Assembly (NCBI GenBank): GCA_903813345.2 | Contig: CAIIXF020000008.1 | Span: 2,923,341-2,987,340, forward strand | DNA: 64,000 bases | From: Owenia fusiformis | Taxonomy: Eukaryota > Annelida > Polychaeta > Sabellida > Oweniidae | Reading direction: 5' to 3' | In this document: in pieces, positions 34,301 through 48,600 of the stretch | How positions within the stretch are numbered: the first letter of the stretch is position 1 | How the letters are laid out: the number at the start of each line of letters is the position of its first letter | Program-made: the position numbers and the translations under genes | The notes under the pieces: model-generated | Database searches by the model: none | Told to the model about the DNA's origin: nothing | What the model saw: the letters and a program-made list of their open reading frames with translations, nothing else

Positions 34301-34563
34301 TGGTGACATTGTTATCTCCAACATTTTTGTGGATGATGTTTGGCAGTCAGTTTTCGACATCTGTAACAAATGACAGGTGGTGACATTTTGCATGTTTATA
34401 CCTTGTATGTCTCTATTTCCAGAATGGGTTGGATGATGATACATTAAAAGCTTTAGATGATATATTTGTTGGTACCTACATGGAAAAGTACCCTGTTGTT
34501 GGATATATGCAGTACAAAGTCAGAGAAATAAAGAAGAAACTCAGGGACAATGGAGAACTTTAG
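31320..34563 (+). CDS. NENF: Neudesin (secreted cytochrome b5-like/MAPR family), complete, 157 aa
   Basis: Exons 31320-31487, 32095-32155, 33378-33481 and 34423-34563 join in frame (phases 0, 1, 0) with canonical GT-AG sites. The protein has a signal peptide (MKLSTIFGSLLSLLLTQITF), then the cytochrome b5-like/progesterone-receptor-component fold: FTDSEIAQYDGTN, PIYMGVKGVVFDVTSGK, FYGKGQSYNALVGRDASRA, VAKMSLEPEDI and YPVVGYM. These match human neudesin block by block (172 aa there). Neudesin is a secreted haem-binding factor with neurotrophic and metabolic roles in mammals; the invertebrate role is inferred only. The C terminus is short and basic (KKKLRDNGEL) and lacks the longer acidic tail of human NENF. 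Introns 1 and 2 hold inverted-repeat elements and intron 3 a CT-rich minisatellite. Confidence 0.93.
31713..31946. mobile_element. TA-flanked MITE in NENF intron 1
   Basis: TACTGTACTCCCGGTATG at the left end returns inverted as AACCGGGAGTACAGTA at the right; inner sequence is also partly palindromic. 234 bp, no frame. Confidence 0.85.
32250..32668. mobile_element. Long-armed inverted repeat (foldback) in NENF intron 2
   Basis: Arms of about 130 bp (about 32262-32396 and 32527-32655) are nearly perfect reverse complements, for example AAGTCGATCCGCGGCTTACT against its complement at the right. The loop of about 130 bp contains CAATATGGCGGTTTC. Near-identity of arms suggests a young insertion. 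Confidence 0.88.
32949..33353. mobile_element. TA-flanked MITE in NENF intron 2
   Basis: TACTGTACGCCTGGTATTAT at the left and ATAATACCGGGCGTACAGTA at the right are inverted; many TCGCGAAA motifs lie between. Related in its ends to the 31713-31946 element, so one family has inserted twice in the same gene. Confidence 0.87.
33510..33780. repeat. CT-rich minisatellite in NENF intron 3
   Basis: Irregular copies of a 17-24 bp unit around CTCTCTCTTGTGAACAC. A minus-strand open frame through it (33452-33847) is low complexity and not a gene. Confidence 0.9.
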
Positions 34564-34849
34564 TGAACCAAATGGAGTAGTGATGTCTTTTATGATAAGA
34601 TATTATTTTACTTATTTTGCTCATGCTTAATATAATCTCAGAAATGTATATTCTTTAGTACATTTACTTGTAAATTGTATACTTGATCAGTGGCTAGTTT
34701 CCATCCCAGTAAAATGTATCCAATTTTATTGTTTTGAAAAATTAAAAAATATAATTAGACAGATATTTTTATATTGTACACTTACTGATTTGTAGATAAA
34801 ATCAATTTAAGAAAACCTTGATATTGGTGAATTCAAATTAAACTTGTCA

Positions 34850-34855
34850 AATAAA
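34850..34855 (+). terminator. NENF poly(A) signal
   Basis: AATAAA, 287 bp after the NENF stop codon (34561-34563); the first good match on the plus strand. Confidence 0.6.
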
Positions 34856-34859
34856 AAGG

Positions 34860-36250
34860 TTCGAAATGTCAATCCACCTCGATTTTTTGTATAAATTCAA
34901 TCAAATATTCCATATGATTTTTATAAATCTTGGAGATTTCTCAAATGTTCTGGGATTGTATGAATCCAATCCTGGATAAATAATCTGATAATTTATCCCA
35001 ATTGACTTTAATTGAGATAAATTCTAGGAATATGTGAATTCATCATCTGTTGTAGGTATAAATGTAAATCAGATATTTTTACAGAGATTTATATTCATGT
35101 ACATGATGTAAAGCCATGTAGATTAGTCTAGTCTGAGAATAAATGTAATATACGAGTAACTGTTATTAATTGAAAGCACCTACTACTTGTATAACTTTGG
35201 TTAAACCAGCACCTTCAATCAAAATGCAATATTTGGACATCATATTATTCTTATATTTTCATACAACTGATTCAATATTCAGTTTTAGTTCATAAAAACT
35301 TTTGTTTCTGTGTACTATCAAGCGAGGATCCTGACATTAGACCAGTCAGTGCCAGTGGTCATTTCTTACGCTGTCAATTGAACGTGCATTATTTTAAACA
35401 TTATAATTTTGTAGTCACATGATATTCTGGCTATTACATGGCTATAATGCCAGTGTGGCACAGCCAAAGTAAATTAATAAAAAAAGATACTAGTATTCTT
35501 CAAAAATTGAATGTTCGCCAATTGAAGGAACGATTCTCATGACAACTTATCATATTTTTGCACATTTCCCCTATTTGCTCATCATTACATACCTTGTACC
35601 CATAATTACTTACTAACAGAAGATGCAAGTTTAATTTGACGCTATTTAATTTGGAGAATATTCTGATTTTTGACATTTTGACTTTATTTCATTTTGCAGA
35701 TTTGGGCAAGTTCCATTTCCATTCCATTCACATATCAGATGAGGTGTGTCATACATTTGTAGAATCAACATTTTTCAGCCCAGTGAAATCTTCATTTCCA
35801 AAAATAGATTGACTTTAAGATGCATGGATGATGTTTATAAGAGAAGAAATCACCATATTCACTAATATAAACTGGGTGCCAAATCAACCCAAGCTACAGT
35901 ATCACATGCAGATGTAAACATTGATTCTATATGTTCTAGGAATGATGGGATATATCTGATTGCAGTGAAAGGTTTTCTCCACAGGTTTAAACTTGAACAT
36001 CCCACAATATTACCAATTCAGAGAATCTTAAAAAATTGGAGCAAACCAACCCTTTGTATAGAATACACAGGTTATACAGTATATAACATGTATAAAACTT
36101 TCAAGATATTGTTTAGGTTTGAAAACTTTATTCTCAAATTTTTGGCAAATATACAAATGTTCATATATTTATACTATTTCAAATATAACCATTACACCAA
36201 TAATGCTTGATAAAATAGTTGATAATATCAATGACTAGAGAACACTTGAA
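34860..36250. other. Tail-to-tail spacer between NENF and the CCDC175-like gene
   Basis: AT-rich with no recognised gene. It may contain the ends of alternative 3' UTRs; a further AATAAA-type site is near 35138. A plus-strand frame at 35965-36210 is not protein-like. Confidence 0.45.
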
Positions 36251-36253
36251 GTG

Positions 36254-36259
36254 TTTATT
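36254..36259 (-). terminator. Poly(A) signal candidate of the CCDC175-like gene
   Basis: AATAAA on the minus strand, about 425 bp past the stop codon at 36683. Confidence 0.5.
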
Positions 36260-36584
36260 GATAATATACAAGTAAAATACAAGATTTGAAATACAATCTT
36301 TTGAAGAGAGCAGATATCCCTTATTGACCAATATAATCTAAGCCAATGTTCTGTACAAATCAAATCCCTGAACAATTTGTAAAAGTGAACTGTTGGCAGT
36401 TGGCACAATATTCCATGTAGGACAAGGCACAATAAAGCACAGTTCATTCAACCAATAGGCCATGGGGCATTACACAAGTTTGGAATGGAATTACCTATCA
36501 CAATTGATGCTTTTAATGTAAACACTGAAAACAGCAAGACTAGAGTGAAAATTATCAAACACATAAGGCCTTTCATGACACTGT

Positions 36585-36672
36585 TGATATGACATGCTCT
36601 GATATGTCATGCTCTGATATGACATGCTCTGATTGACATGCTCTGATATGACATGCTCTGATTGACATGCTC
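36585..36672 (-). repeat. Tandem GACATGCTCTGAT repeats in a 3' UTR
   Basis: Five to six copies of a 13-18 bp unit (GACATGCTCTGATAT), directly after the stop codon of the CCDC175-like gene on the minus strand. Confidence 0.88.
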
Positions 36673-36682
36673 CGGTTGAGGT

Positions 36683-39600
36683 TTAATTGATTGATTGGTT
36701 CACATTGGCAACAACATGGATAGCATCATTCTCTGACATTGTCACATCAGTTTTCTTTGGGACAGGAAGCTCAATCACAACAGACTTCTTCCCACTTCTT
36801 GGAGTAGTTGGCAAACTGGGGCTGTTAGAGGCACTTCTAATGGGTCCCAGAGGCTCCTTATCTGATTTAAATAATACAGGTTTGTTCGATGCGTGCACTG
36901 TTTTCATAGGGCTACTAGGTAGAGAATATTGCTCCTTAGATTTAAATGGCGTGTATGGGGTAAGGAGATCATTTCTAGTCTCGTCTAGTGAAATGTTAGC
37001 ACTGAGAGGGGTAGCATATGGATCTCTAGGGCTCTTGGCCGGACTTATAGGGAGAGGCATGTAGTCCCTTGGGTCCTTCTTCCTTGTTGGTTGGATCGTG
37101 TCAGCTGTTTTAGGTTTACCTTTAGAGTCCCGAGATCTTGTGGATGCCTTAGTGGCTGGTCTGGATGGAACACGACTCTCTGGAAATGAAAAATATGAAA
37201 TGTTAAGTGATTTATATATGTTTTGGGGATCTGGTTATTTTAAGTGAGGTGTGAACTATTTAATTTCTAATCCATTGATTTTGATGAAATATATATTTAA
37301 TCAATATGCTGAAAACAATTGGAAAGAATAGAGTATGAAATATTTGAAGCAATCTTCAATTGAGATACCTGATTAAATATAGATGTTATTGAAGAAACAG
37401 AATTGTCCAAATTCAATATTTGATGGGATAATAACAAAATATCTTTCTCTTGTCTTCAACAAAATGTTAATTAAGTCTTACACTTATGATGTTAAATAAT
37501 TTGTATGTCAGAGTGGAATTCTTACGGTAAAATAAACATGTATAACCAAAATCTATTATAATTTTCAATGAAAATGACACTATTATACAACATTTATAAA
37601 AGGTATATACTATCTATAGAAACAGGATTAGTCTAAAACATTTAAGATGTCTGCATAAGTCAGTATTATGATGTAATAATGAAATACAATATAATATACA
37701 TATACATTTTTGTTAAACGCTCCTACTTAACAATCACTTACTCATTTTAAATTTAGCTGAAGTACATAAAATACATTTAAACATAACATGACTTTGTTAC
37801 ATGCATGATCAATTATTATAAATGTGGTAATTATCATTAATTAGATCATAATTGAAGCAAATAAATTAAGAAATCTCATTTCTTGCATCAACTTTCATTC
37901 ACACATTATAAACTCAAAATTAAATTGTTAAGACATGCTGACAATTTTCTTAAAATGGGAGAAAAAATGGGAGACTTATTTATTTATTGACCACCCTGTA
38001 GTCTAAAGTGAAGCTTTGGAAATGGTCTATATAAATATATGATGTTAAGTTTTAATTTTTAGGAATAATCAAAGACTTCACAAATTCAGATACCAATATG
38101 AAGAATGAGTAGTTTTACTCACCAGGGGGCCTCCTGCTTGATACATTATCTAGAAAGGTTGAGAGCAGGTATAGCTCATCCTTCAGCTGGGATGTTATAC
38201 CGGAGATCTTGCTTTCACGTTTCTCTGTTTTGGCAAGTAAGTCACCTATCAGTTCACTCAACGCTAAATCCCTGTCTTGTATTTCCTGCAATAATAAAAA
38301 TTTAAAAGGAATTCCATTAAGCGGTTTTCCTGGAATCGTGGTGACAAGAAGAAAAGTGAGACAATAGCCACCCACCCACCAGTCCCCCAACCCACTTCCC
38401 GAGCTGACAACAATATCATGCCTTTTTAGGTACAATAAAATTTGTTAACGCTAAGCTTGGTTTTTAAAGGGAAACAAGTATCTGTTACCAAGAAAATATC
38501 AAAATCTTATTGATTTATAATGATGAATTTATGGACTTGAACCCTAATTGCAATCATAAATTGTTCATGTGTCTTCAACAGAATAAGACAGAGTACATGT
38601 AGCTAGATACCCTCCCAATTACACTATTTACTACCTTTTCCAATAATTTGATTTTGCTCATTTACTAGAAAGCTTCATCAACCTAATGTACTGACACTCC
38701 GTGTAACTACATTTATATCTATATCTACCTTGTCCATAGCATGGTCCTTGTCCCAACCTTCAGAAAGTGTAGCTTTATTCTCAAGGGCAAGCTCACTGAG
38801 TTGCTCCTTAAGTTGTTCTGTCTCATCCATCTCTGCATGGATACCTGCAACAATTGGATGTTTATCATTGTTAAGGAGCATCTCTCTTGCAAAATAATGC
38901 TGTTTCTTTTACAAGCAAATATTTTGGGAAAAATAGTGATCATTTTGAAAAAGGTTTTAATGTATAACTGTCTACTATTCATAATCTATGTACAATGCAC
39001 AATAGAGATACCCAAACGGATGCGGATAGCTATAATATTGTTGTTGTACAGCATCTGTCTTGTAAAATGAAAATTAATATTTAAAATGTTTACATAAAAA
39101 AACAGGGAAAAAACAACTTTCAAGCAAAATTCAAATATACATGTATCCAGAGTAAAGACCCAAAACATGTTATCTGAACAAAATCGCTATGTTCTCGACC
39201 ATTGATATAGAGATACAATTCTTGTATAAAACATTGTGGGAATGGATAATTAAAAGAGCACTTGAGATCTCGTAGTTGTGGGTTCTATTCCCACAAAGGT
39301 AGACTGAGTTTCTATTAAACACCAGCCCTCAGCACAGGATTTGATCCGATGTTTCAAATTAATCCTACACTGTTCAACATACAATCCATTCAATTTTTAC
39401 CTTTAATCTCTGTCTCTATGGCATCAATGGCTTCAACAAAGCGATTGTTCTCTTCAATGACAGTGCGCAGTTTGCAACCAACAGTGTATATTTCCTCCTC
39501 TATTGCCTTCCTGTCAGCTGCCTGTTGTTTAAGCTGATCCAGAGATTCTTTGCGCTTCTCCTTAAGTTCTGCATTATACTCAAGCTGAAAATCCACAAAG

Positions 39601-42600
39601 ACTTATAGGCTATTAATTTTGGACAGTAAGATAAAAGGGTTTGTAAAAATTTTTCATTTCTTTCATTTTAATCATCATGACTTGTGTTTTATGACACACT
39701 TAAACAGGCAGTCATTCTTTGTAAGTGTGGTCATTTTTCTTAGCTAGCCTATGTGCTGTAGCTATCTACAATAATGTCCTGATGTAGCTAGCTGCAAATG
39801 TCATGTACACACAGCTAGTCAAGTCCTGTATCTCATGACACATAGCTAGCCATGAGCTGATGTTAAATACTATATCAAGGTAGGAAATATTCACCTGAGG
39901 GTTAGAAAGTTTCTCAATAGACTTTTTTGTTCTTTTAGTTGATTCCTCAAGTCCCATTCTCTTATTCTTTAGAACTACAAACATAAATGGATTTACAAAA
40001 TGGATCATGTTTTACATAAGTTATTCAAAAGGTTCAACCTCTTTAAGTTTATTCGACATCACAAAAGTTGCCTCATATGGAGAGCTCTTTTTAAGGTTTG
40101 TAAGATTTCGATTCTTTATTTCTCAAGCATAAAAAAGGTGTGTCAGTCTCAACTACTTCAAATTGCTGTAAAACAATTATTTGCAACCCTACAATTGACA
40201 CACATAATCCAGTACATATCCTTCAAGTTGAAAGCCCATGTTCTTACCAACTATGTCCTTCTTCATCTTTTCAAAATCTTGAGTTCGCTCCTCATATTTC
40301 TGCTCAAGACTTTCAAATATTGGAGTTTTGGTTTCTAAATAACCTTGCTTCTTTTCAATGTCCTTCTCCATAGCTGCAATTTCACTCTGGAAGATATCAG
40401 GTACATACATATCATATAGTTGGGTTAGTAAGTTCATGCATATATACTTATACAGTAAAACATGATATTATATATTAGAGTGACAATTAGGAATGAAACA
40501 GAATGGGAACAGATTACAATTTGGAACTTTCTGAGTTTCTGAACTAATTGGCTCAGTTGACTTAGTTGAATACTTGTATATTAATTATAATATTTGTATT
40601 CATATTTATGTACATTTACTTTACATACTAATTTAGAATTGCAACACCACCAACCTCTAATTAACATAAATTGTATATTTATTTTACTAGCCTACAACAT
40701 ATTGAAAGCATCTTATACTTTCATACAGTACCGACCTTGGGGAAGGTACGATGATATGCTATGTCTTCTTTTTAATTTTATAGAAAATGCAGCTCCATAA
40801 TGTCATTTTTTGATTAATCTCAAGAGTGTTAGGTAACAGGTCGATTTAGGCCTACGGCGTTCGTCTACGCGGTAGCTAGGCGTCGTCGTCGGTTCAAAAA
40901 AAAACCCAAAACAAACAACAAAGCAATGAGCGTTTGTAAAATATAGTTACTTTTTTATAATTGCGTTACAATTAGGTGTAGCGGTAGCTAGGCGTCGTCG
41001 TCAGTTAAAAAGCAACGACATTGTTTGTTTGTAAATAGTGATTATTTTCAATTGCAATTTAACATAATTTGTATACATGTATCTCCTTTATATAAAGGGC
41101 AATAAATATATACATACACACACTAGAATATAATACATGTATAAACTCGATTAAAACATTATCTAGATTTATATTGATATCGAAAACAGGAAGTTTTGTT
41201 GGTCTGGTTCCTTGTCAGCCCAATGCATACTAAAATTCAGCTATACAGGGTGTCAAATAAGTCCCGTCCCCTCTGCTACAGCTAAAACCTTAATAGACGG
41301 TACCTAGTGTGATATACCATTGGAAAGATCATCAAAGGTTATGTTAACTCACCAACTCTCAAGTATTTTGAATGAAATTTACCTATTTTTATGATGTCCT
41401 TTATAGTTAACATACCCTCCTTTAAGCAGCTTTTTTGCATCAAAATGACAAGGATATGGCCTCAGAAATATGTCAAAAAGTTAATCTTTTTCGCTTTCCA
41501 CTTGTTACAAAAAGGTTTTCACCACTTTCCTTGCACCTCTTTTTTCTACACATCTAACCCTATCCAGAAATTGGTTAAATTCATTGCAATTTACATATTT
41601 AGTCATCTTTTGGTCCTTTGACCTTTTTTATACCCGATTCTTAAAATCCTGCCAAATACGCCAAATTGCCATGTTTCTAGGCCTATGGTCACCTCAATTG
41701 ATACAATGTAAAAATTTGTGAGATTGATTGAAATGTGTCGGATATATGCTAATCAATGTAACTTTGGAATACCTTTCCAATGATATATCACACTTGGTAC
41801 CAAATATCTTGGTTTTGGCTGTAGAGGGGGGACAGGACTTATTTGACACCCTGTATATACAGCTAAACACATGATGCAAGGCTATAGAGGAACAACTTCA
41901 TAATAGCATAATGCAGGGCTGTAGTGCGACTATAGTCTATTATGAGATCCATGGCTATAATGCAAAAACCCATAGCCTATTATCTATAGCTCATACTTAA
42001 TGTGATGCATCTTACCTCTAACAGGCTTATCCTGTCCTCTAGTGTTTTCTCCATGCGGTTGAAATTCTTCCGCGCTGCACTTAGCTCACGCTGTAATGTT
42101 GTAATTGTTTCATCATCTTTGCGTATAGTCCTAGACAAGTGGTTGCTCTGGAAAATTGGATATATGCATCACTATTTGAATCAATACAATTTATCAACAT
42201 ATGCCTACATACTTTATCACATTACTGGTAGGAGGTAGAAGTCCATTTTAAAAGTTAATGACTGCATTAAACATTTAATAATTGTTTAATTTTGAATTTT
42301 TTTGACGGAGAGAAAGGATCAATCTTAAATGTAATTAACTATGTTTATTATGTAAATTAACATAAAATTTAACACAAATTAAATTACACCATTAAATAAC
42401 AAATAACCTAAAAATAAGTTACATCAGAAATGTTTTGAATAGCTTCATAGTTCATACAATACCTCCTTGGAAAACTACAATTAAAAAGCTCTTAATGAGA
42501 TTTTTAGATAAATCAGATGACACAAACGGCAACTTTATTCCCAATTGATTAATTAGTATTTTGCGCCTTTGAAAACTGTAAGGTAGCACATAAAATCGCA

Positions 42601-45600
42601 CTCACATGTCAGTATAATGTTTTGAACCATTTTTAAGTTACTATTTTTATCCATGTGCATGTTGTTAAGAAAACCCACTATTCATCCGTGGATCTTCAAT
42701 AGTACTTATTACATTACTATAATAAACAAGTGTAAAATGCATCCCATCTTGAATGAAATATTAACTGATCTAATGATTAGATAGCAAAATCGAAGAGGAA
42801 ACACGAGTATCTCTTAAAACTGTTCCAATTTAACACTAAGTCAGTAAGTCAAATGACTCTGAATTTCTGAGAAACTGTTTCACTTATAGAGAGGTGTTCA
42901 ACTAAAAGAGGTGTTCCACCTATCAGGTTTGACTGTATGTTACATAGTAAGATTTATAAATAGTTAACATATCAACCACTTTCTTACCTCCCGTGATAGC
43001 TGATCATGACGCGCTTTATTGTCATTTATTTTCTTGGTCATATCGTTAAAATATTTTTGATTTTCCTGGCGATAATCATCAATTTCTTTCTGAACGTCAT
43101 CTCGATCAAGTTGAAGATCCATTCGTTCTTTCCTCTCTTTGTTCAAATGTTCCCGACATTCCTCAATCTGCTTGTTCAACTGCGTCACGACCACCCTAGA
43201 TAGAAAGACTTGGGTAAACATATGGTAGGCAGTATAGATTGAAGACTTGTGTATGTCATTAAGCACATTAAGATTAAATTAATATCAGTTTAATCTAATG
43301 AAGCATGAAGTACTGTACAGTAAAACCTGTCTAATCCGAACACCCATGGGACCAGCTAAAAGCGTTCAAATTGGCAGGTGTTCAAATTTCGAGGATTTTG
43401 TTGGTCGGGGGGGGGGGGGGGGTATTTTCATTGTTCAGTGCACTATATTGAACACTTAATACTAGTAAGTCAGAAAACAATACATGTTGTTGATGAGTTA
43501 ATTCTACAATAGACCTATAGCCTATATGCTATGTTTTATTTATATTTTGAACAATTTCATCATTTTAGTAAAAATAACTCTTATATTTTGGCAAAAACTT
43601 TGTAATACACTGTAAAAGTATATGATAGTCTCGTACGAAATCTTATGCTTATCAAATGGCTTATCCCATATTATGGTTATATAGCACTGCTTTACTTTTG
43701 CTTGAAAAAGTCCTTCATTGTTTTTTGTTTCTTGGCACTTTTAGCATTAGCAATATTTGAGTAGATATCCTCTTCAAGTAAAAATAATTTTTCATGAGTG
43801 TTCATTCGAGATGATGTATAATCCTTCAAAATATCAAGGGCATTAAGGATGTCAGATGTATGCGAATATTACGAAGTTGGTTTTTTCTCTTTCTCGTGAT
43901 ATAATCGTGTCTGCAAATGGCGTCTGTGTTGTCTTTGTGATTATAAAACATTGAATCTTAGCTATCATAACAGACCCATGGGATATAAAACAGTTAAGAC
44001 CTGTTCATAATCCAAATCAAAAACATCCAGTTAATTTACAATAAGGATAAACCAATTATCTCCCAGACTCTCACCTTTCTCTTAATCCAAATCAAAAACA
44101 TCCAGGTAATTTCCAATAATTATAAATCAATTATCTTCTTGATTCACACCTTTCTCTTAATCCAAAAATAAAACATTCAGTTCTTTTCTAATAGGATAAA
44201 CCAATTAACTCCTGTATTCACACCTTTCCAAAACATCCTGTTGTTTTCCACAAATTAGGGATGTCACTGAGACTAAATAAGTTAATTAGGACGATTGGTT
44301 CTTTGATTGCATTTGTATATATGTAAAGATAAATAACAACTATAGCATTGACTCAATATGTAGCTATTATTGAGATGTCCAGACATTTGATTTCTGATAA
44401 AAATGTTCAGATTAGACAGGTCACTTTTTCAAATCTGGTTGTTCACTGTTCAAATTAGGAGGTGTTCAGATTTCAAGGTTTTTTTAACATGGGAGTCAAT
44501 GGGAGGAAAAAATGGGACCGAAAAAAAGTGTTCAAATTGGAAGGTGTTCGGATTAGCCAGGTGTTCAGATATACAGGTTTTACTGTAATTCGGATTGATC
44601 CTTACTTGTGTGTTTCATCATGAGTTCTTGGTGTATGCCATTAAGCACATTAAGATTGAATGAATATCATATCATTAAAATGAACTAATTCCGAGTGATC
44701 CTTACTTGTGTGTTTCATCTAAGCTGAGGATTTGTTCCTCCATGGCTGCCGTATCTTCTTGCATTCTGGCACAATCTTCAGCTTTCTTAGCTAAAGCTTC
44801 CTTGGCTTCTTGTAATCTATAAATACATCATTGTAAAATGTGTCAATGTATGCTCCTTATCATATGTATGCAAGATTCACTTGTATACTCTTATCAATAG
44901 TTTTATTTTAATTCTTTAAAGGAGATCTTCCACTATCCTGTAATGGACCAGGATCTGACCCTCAAGGGAGCGCATATACATACAGTAAAGCCTATCAAAG
45001 TGGAATACCTTTGGTACCTCTAAAAAGTGTTCCACTTTTAGGATGTTCCACTTACAGAGGTTCATTGAACATTAAGTCTTAAAACTCTGAAGTGTTCCAC
45101 TTACAGAGGAGTGTTCTAGAGGTGTTCCACTTTACAGGTTTCATTGTATTTGACTTGAATCAACTTAGAAAAATATTGAATCAACAATCATTTTCTAATG
45201 GCTGGATAAAGTGGAAAAGCTAGACTGTTTAACCTCTTGAATCCCAGGCTCTAAAATTGGCATGAAACCAGAGGATTTTTCATTTTTTGCCACCTTTTGA
45301 CATTTTATTACATACCTGTACAACTTTAGATGCTCAGCTTAGTAAAATTGGACGGCAGAGATCATTTCTACACGTTTTAAAACAATTTTTGTGTAAATTG
45401 GATGAAAATTATTCAAATGAGAGCAATTCTTGTGAAAAATTTTGTGACGGATTTTCTCGTCCCTCTGGGCACCAGTCTTATTTAATTTGGGTATTCAAGA
45501 GGTTAAAGAATAAATTTTCTAACTTATAATTTTGGTTAAAACATTTAGTAGGTCAAATAATATCTTAAAGCTTACATATCATTCAACTCATCAACCTTCC

Positions 45601-48600
45601 GTTTGTCTTCTTTCTTTTGGTCCAGGGCATAAACCAGATCTGAAAAATACAACTTGAATCTTGAATTCTTATTTGAGGGAAAACTGGACTCGATTAGCAA
45701 CATTTTACATATACATTGCTTCAACTGAGCTAATAGATCAAAAGACTGCTGAATGCAACTGTGTTATTTAGTTGTTCCCCGATGCATCAGCTAATCATCT
45801 TCAAGTTATCTATAAATATTCATTAATTATAATCTACAGGAATAATTATTCATCAGCAGTAACCTTTGAGACTAGAGTCAACAAAATGTCACCAAAAAAT
45901 GTTTTCCCTCAATTTTCTTTTGTTTCATTTGTAACCGGAGGGATGTACTTTTTGAACATTAGGATTTTGAATCTCTACTAACCATCCTTGAGCTCTATTT
46001 TCTGATTTTCCATGTCAACCTCCTTCTTGTCTTCTTTAGCAATATTCTCATCAAGCTGGAAAGTGGAAACCAGAGAACTAAGATCATAATATCTTATGCA
46101 AAGTAAAGTTATACAACATTTGAAGTTGATATTCCAAACTGTACTTACTCGAGAGAAAAATAGTATGTAAAATATTTTGGCTCTGAATGAAAAGTGTCTA
46201 ATTTATAATACCTCCAACAAGTTCTGCTCTAGTTCGGATCTTTTCTGATCAAACTCCGCCTGGTTCAATGCAGTTTCTTTCTTGATGTCCAGACTGGAAA
46301 ATAAAGTAAATATTAACTTGGATGTACTCTGGATGAAGTTGGCAATATGGATAGTGACCCCTATAATTTTTACTTTCAAAATATTAAGTATATCCCCAAC
46401 TAAGTGTTTGTGTGAGTTTTATAAAAAAGTTCTTATCAATCAAAGTTAGGGTTATAAAACAAAGATATTTTATCATCCTACTGACCCTTTATTCCGCAGA
46501 TCTACATTCTGTTTGAGTTCTCTATTGAGTTGTGCCACTAGCGCCCTCTCTTGGTTCTCAAGACGTGATCGTGATGTCTCATAACGACGGATATTTTTCC
46601 TAACTGCATCAAGTTTTGATTCACTCTCAGTAAGCTGTTCTTGTATTGTGTTCAATTCCCTTTGATAAAATTACAAATAATATGTATTATTATTTGTATT
46701 AAAATCATCATGTACATGTGTAGATACAGTAGTTAGATACTGTACATAACTTTCAATTGAGGTACATTGAGGTAATGAGGTAAAACACTACTTAATTAGT
46801 AATAATCTTACTGTTTCTAAAATCTGTATATTCTAGCCTTACTCTGATTTTAATTCAAAAATCAATCAATTTTCTAGATTTAATTAAAAGTTTGTGGAGG
46901 TGCTTACTTCTTCTTGGTGAGGTTCATCTCTCGTTGCTCCTGTGTCTTGATTGTGGTGTCATGCTGTAAAAATTGAATCAATATGAGATTACTACACTAT
47001 AATTACAAGTAGGGTTGCTCCTGTGTCTTGATTGTGGTGTCATGCTGTAAATATTGAATCAATATGAGATTACTACACTATAATTACAAGTAGGGTTGCT
47101 CCTGTGTCTTGATTGTGGTGTCATGCTGTAAATATTGAATCAATATGAGATTACTACACTATAATTACAAGTAGGGTTGTTCTAGTGTCTTGATTGTGGT
47201 GTCATGCTGTAAACATTGAATCAATATGAGATTACTACACTATAATAATAATTACAAGTAGGGTTGCTCTAGTGTCTTGATTGTGGTGTCATGCTGTAAA
47301 TATTGGATCAATATGAGATTACTGCACTATAATTACAAGTAGGGTTGCTCTAGTGTCTTGATTGTGGTGTCATGCTGTAAATATTGAATCAATATGAGAT
47401 TACTACACTATAATTACAAGTAGGGTTGCTCCTGTGTCTTGATTGTGGTGTCATGCTGTAAATATTGGATCAATGTGAGATTACTACACTATAATTACAA
47501 GTAGGGTTGCTCCTGTGTCTTGATTGTGGTGTCATGCTGTAAATATTGAATCAATATGAGATTACTACACTATAATTACAAGTAGGGTTGCTCCTGTGTC
47601 TTGATTGTGGTGTCATGCTGTAAACATTGAATCAATATGAGATTACTACACTATAATTACAAGTAGGGTTGCACTAGTGTCTTGATTGTGGTGTCATGCT
47701 GTAAATATTGAATCAATATGAGATTACTACACTATAATTACAAGTAAGGTTGCTCTAGTGTCTTGATTGTGGTGTCATGCTGTAAACATTGAATCAATAT
47801 GAGATTACTGCACTATAATTACAAGTAGGGTTGCTCTAGCGTCTTGATTGTGGTGTCATGCTGTAAATATTGAATCAATATGAGATTACTACACTATAAT
47901 TACAAGTAGGGTTGCTCTAGTGTCTTGATTGTGGTGTCATACTGTAAACATTGAATCAATATGAGATTACTACACTATAATTACAAGTAGGGTTGCTCCT
48001 GTGTCTTGATTGTGGTGTCATGCTGTAAATATTGAATCAATATGAGATTACTACACTATAATAATTACAAGTAGGGTTGTTCCTGTGTCTTGATTGTGGT
48101 GTAATGCTGTAAATTTTGAATCAATATGAGATTACTGCACTATAATTACAAGTAGGGTTGCTCCTGTGTCTTGATTGTGGTGTCATGCTGTAAATATTGG
48201 ATCAATATGAGATTACTGCACTATAATTACAAGTAGGGTTGCTCTAGTGTCTTGATTGTGGTGTCATGCTGTAAATATTGAATCAATATGAGATTACTGC
48301 ACTATAATTACAAGTAGGGTTGCTCTAGTGTCTTGATTGCGGTGTCATGCTGTAAATATTGAATCAATATGAGATTACTACACTATAATTACAAGTAGGG
48401 TTCCTCTAGTGTCTTGATTGTGGTGTCATGCTGTAAATATTGGATCAATATGAGATTACTACACTATAATTACAAGTAGGGTTGCTCTAGTGTCTTGATT
48501 GTGGTGTCATGCTGTAAACATTGAATCAATGTGAGATTACTACAATATAATTACAAGTAGGGTTGCTCCTGTGTCTTGATTAGGTGTCATGCTGTAAATA

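Larger units (their letters stand above)
43318..44585. mobile_element. pogo-like DNA transposon, deletion derivative, 1268 bp
   Basis: Ends CAGTAAAACCTGTCTAATCC and its complement (…GGTTTTACTG) with flanking TA are typical of pogo/Tigger-type elements. The interior carries a transposase C-terminal remnant on the minus strand and a 16-G run near the left end. It lies in intron 12 of the CCDC175-like gene. Confidence 0.85.

Noticed and set aside
36687-37064. Plus-strand 125-codon frame
   Set aside because: Exact antisense of the last CCDC175-like exon.
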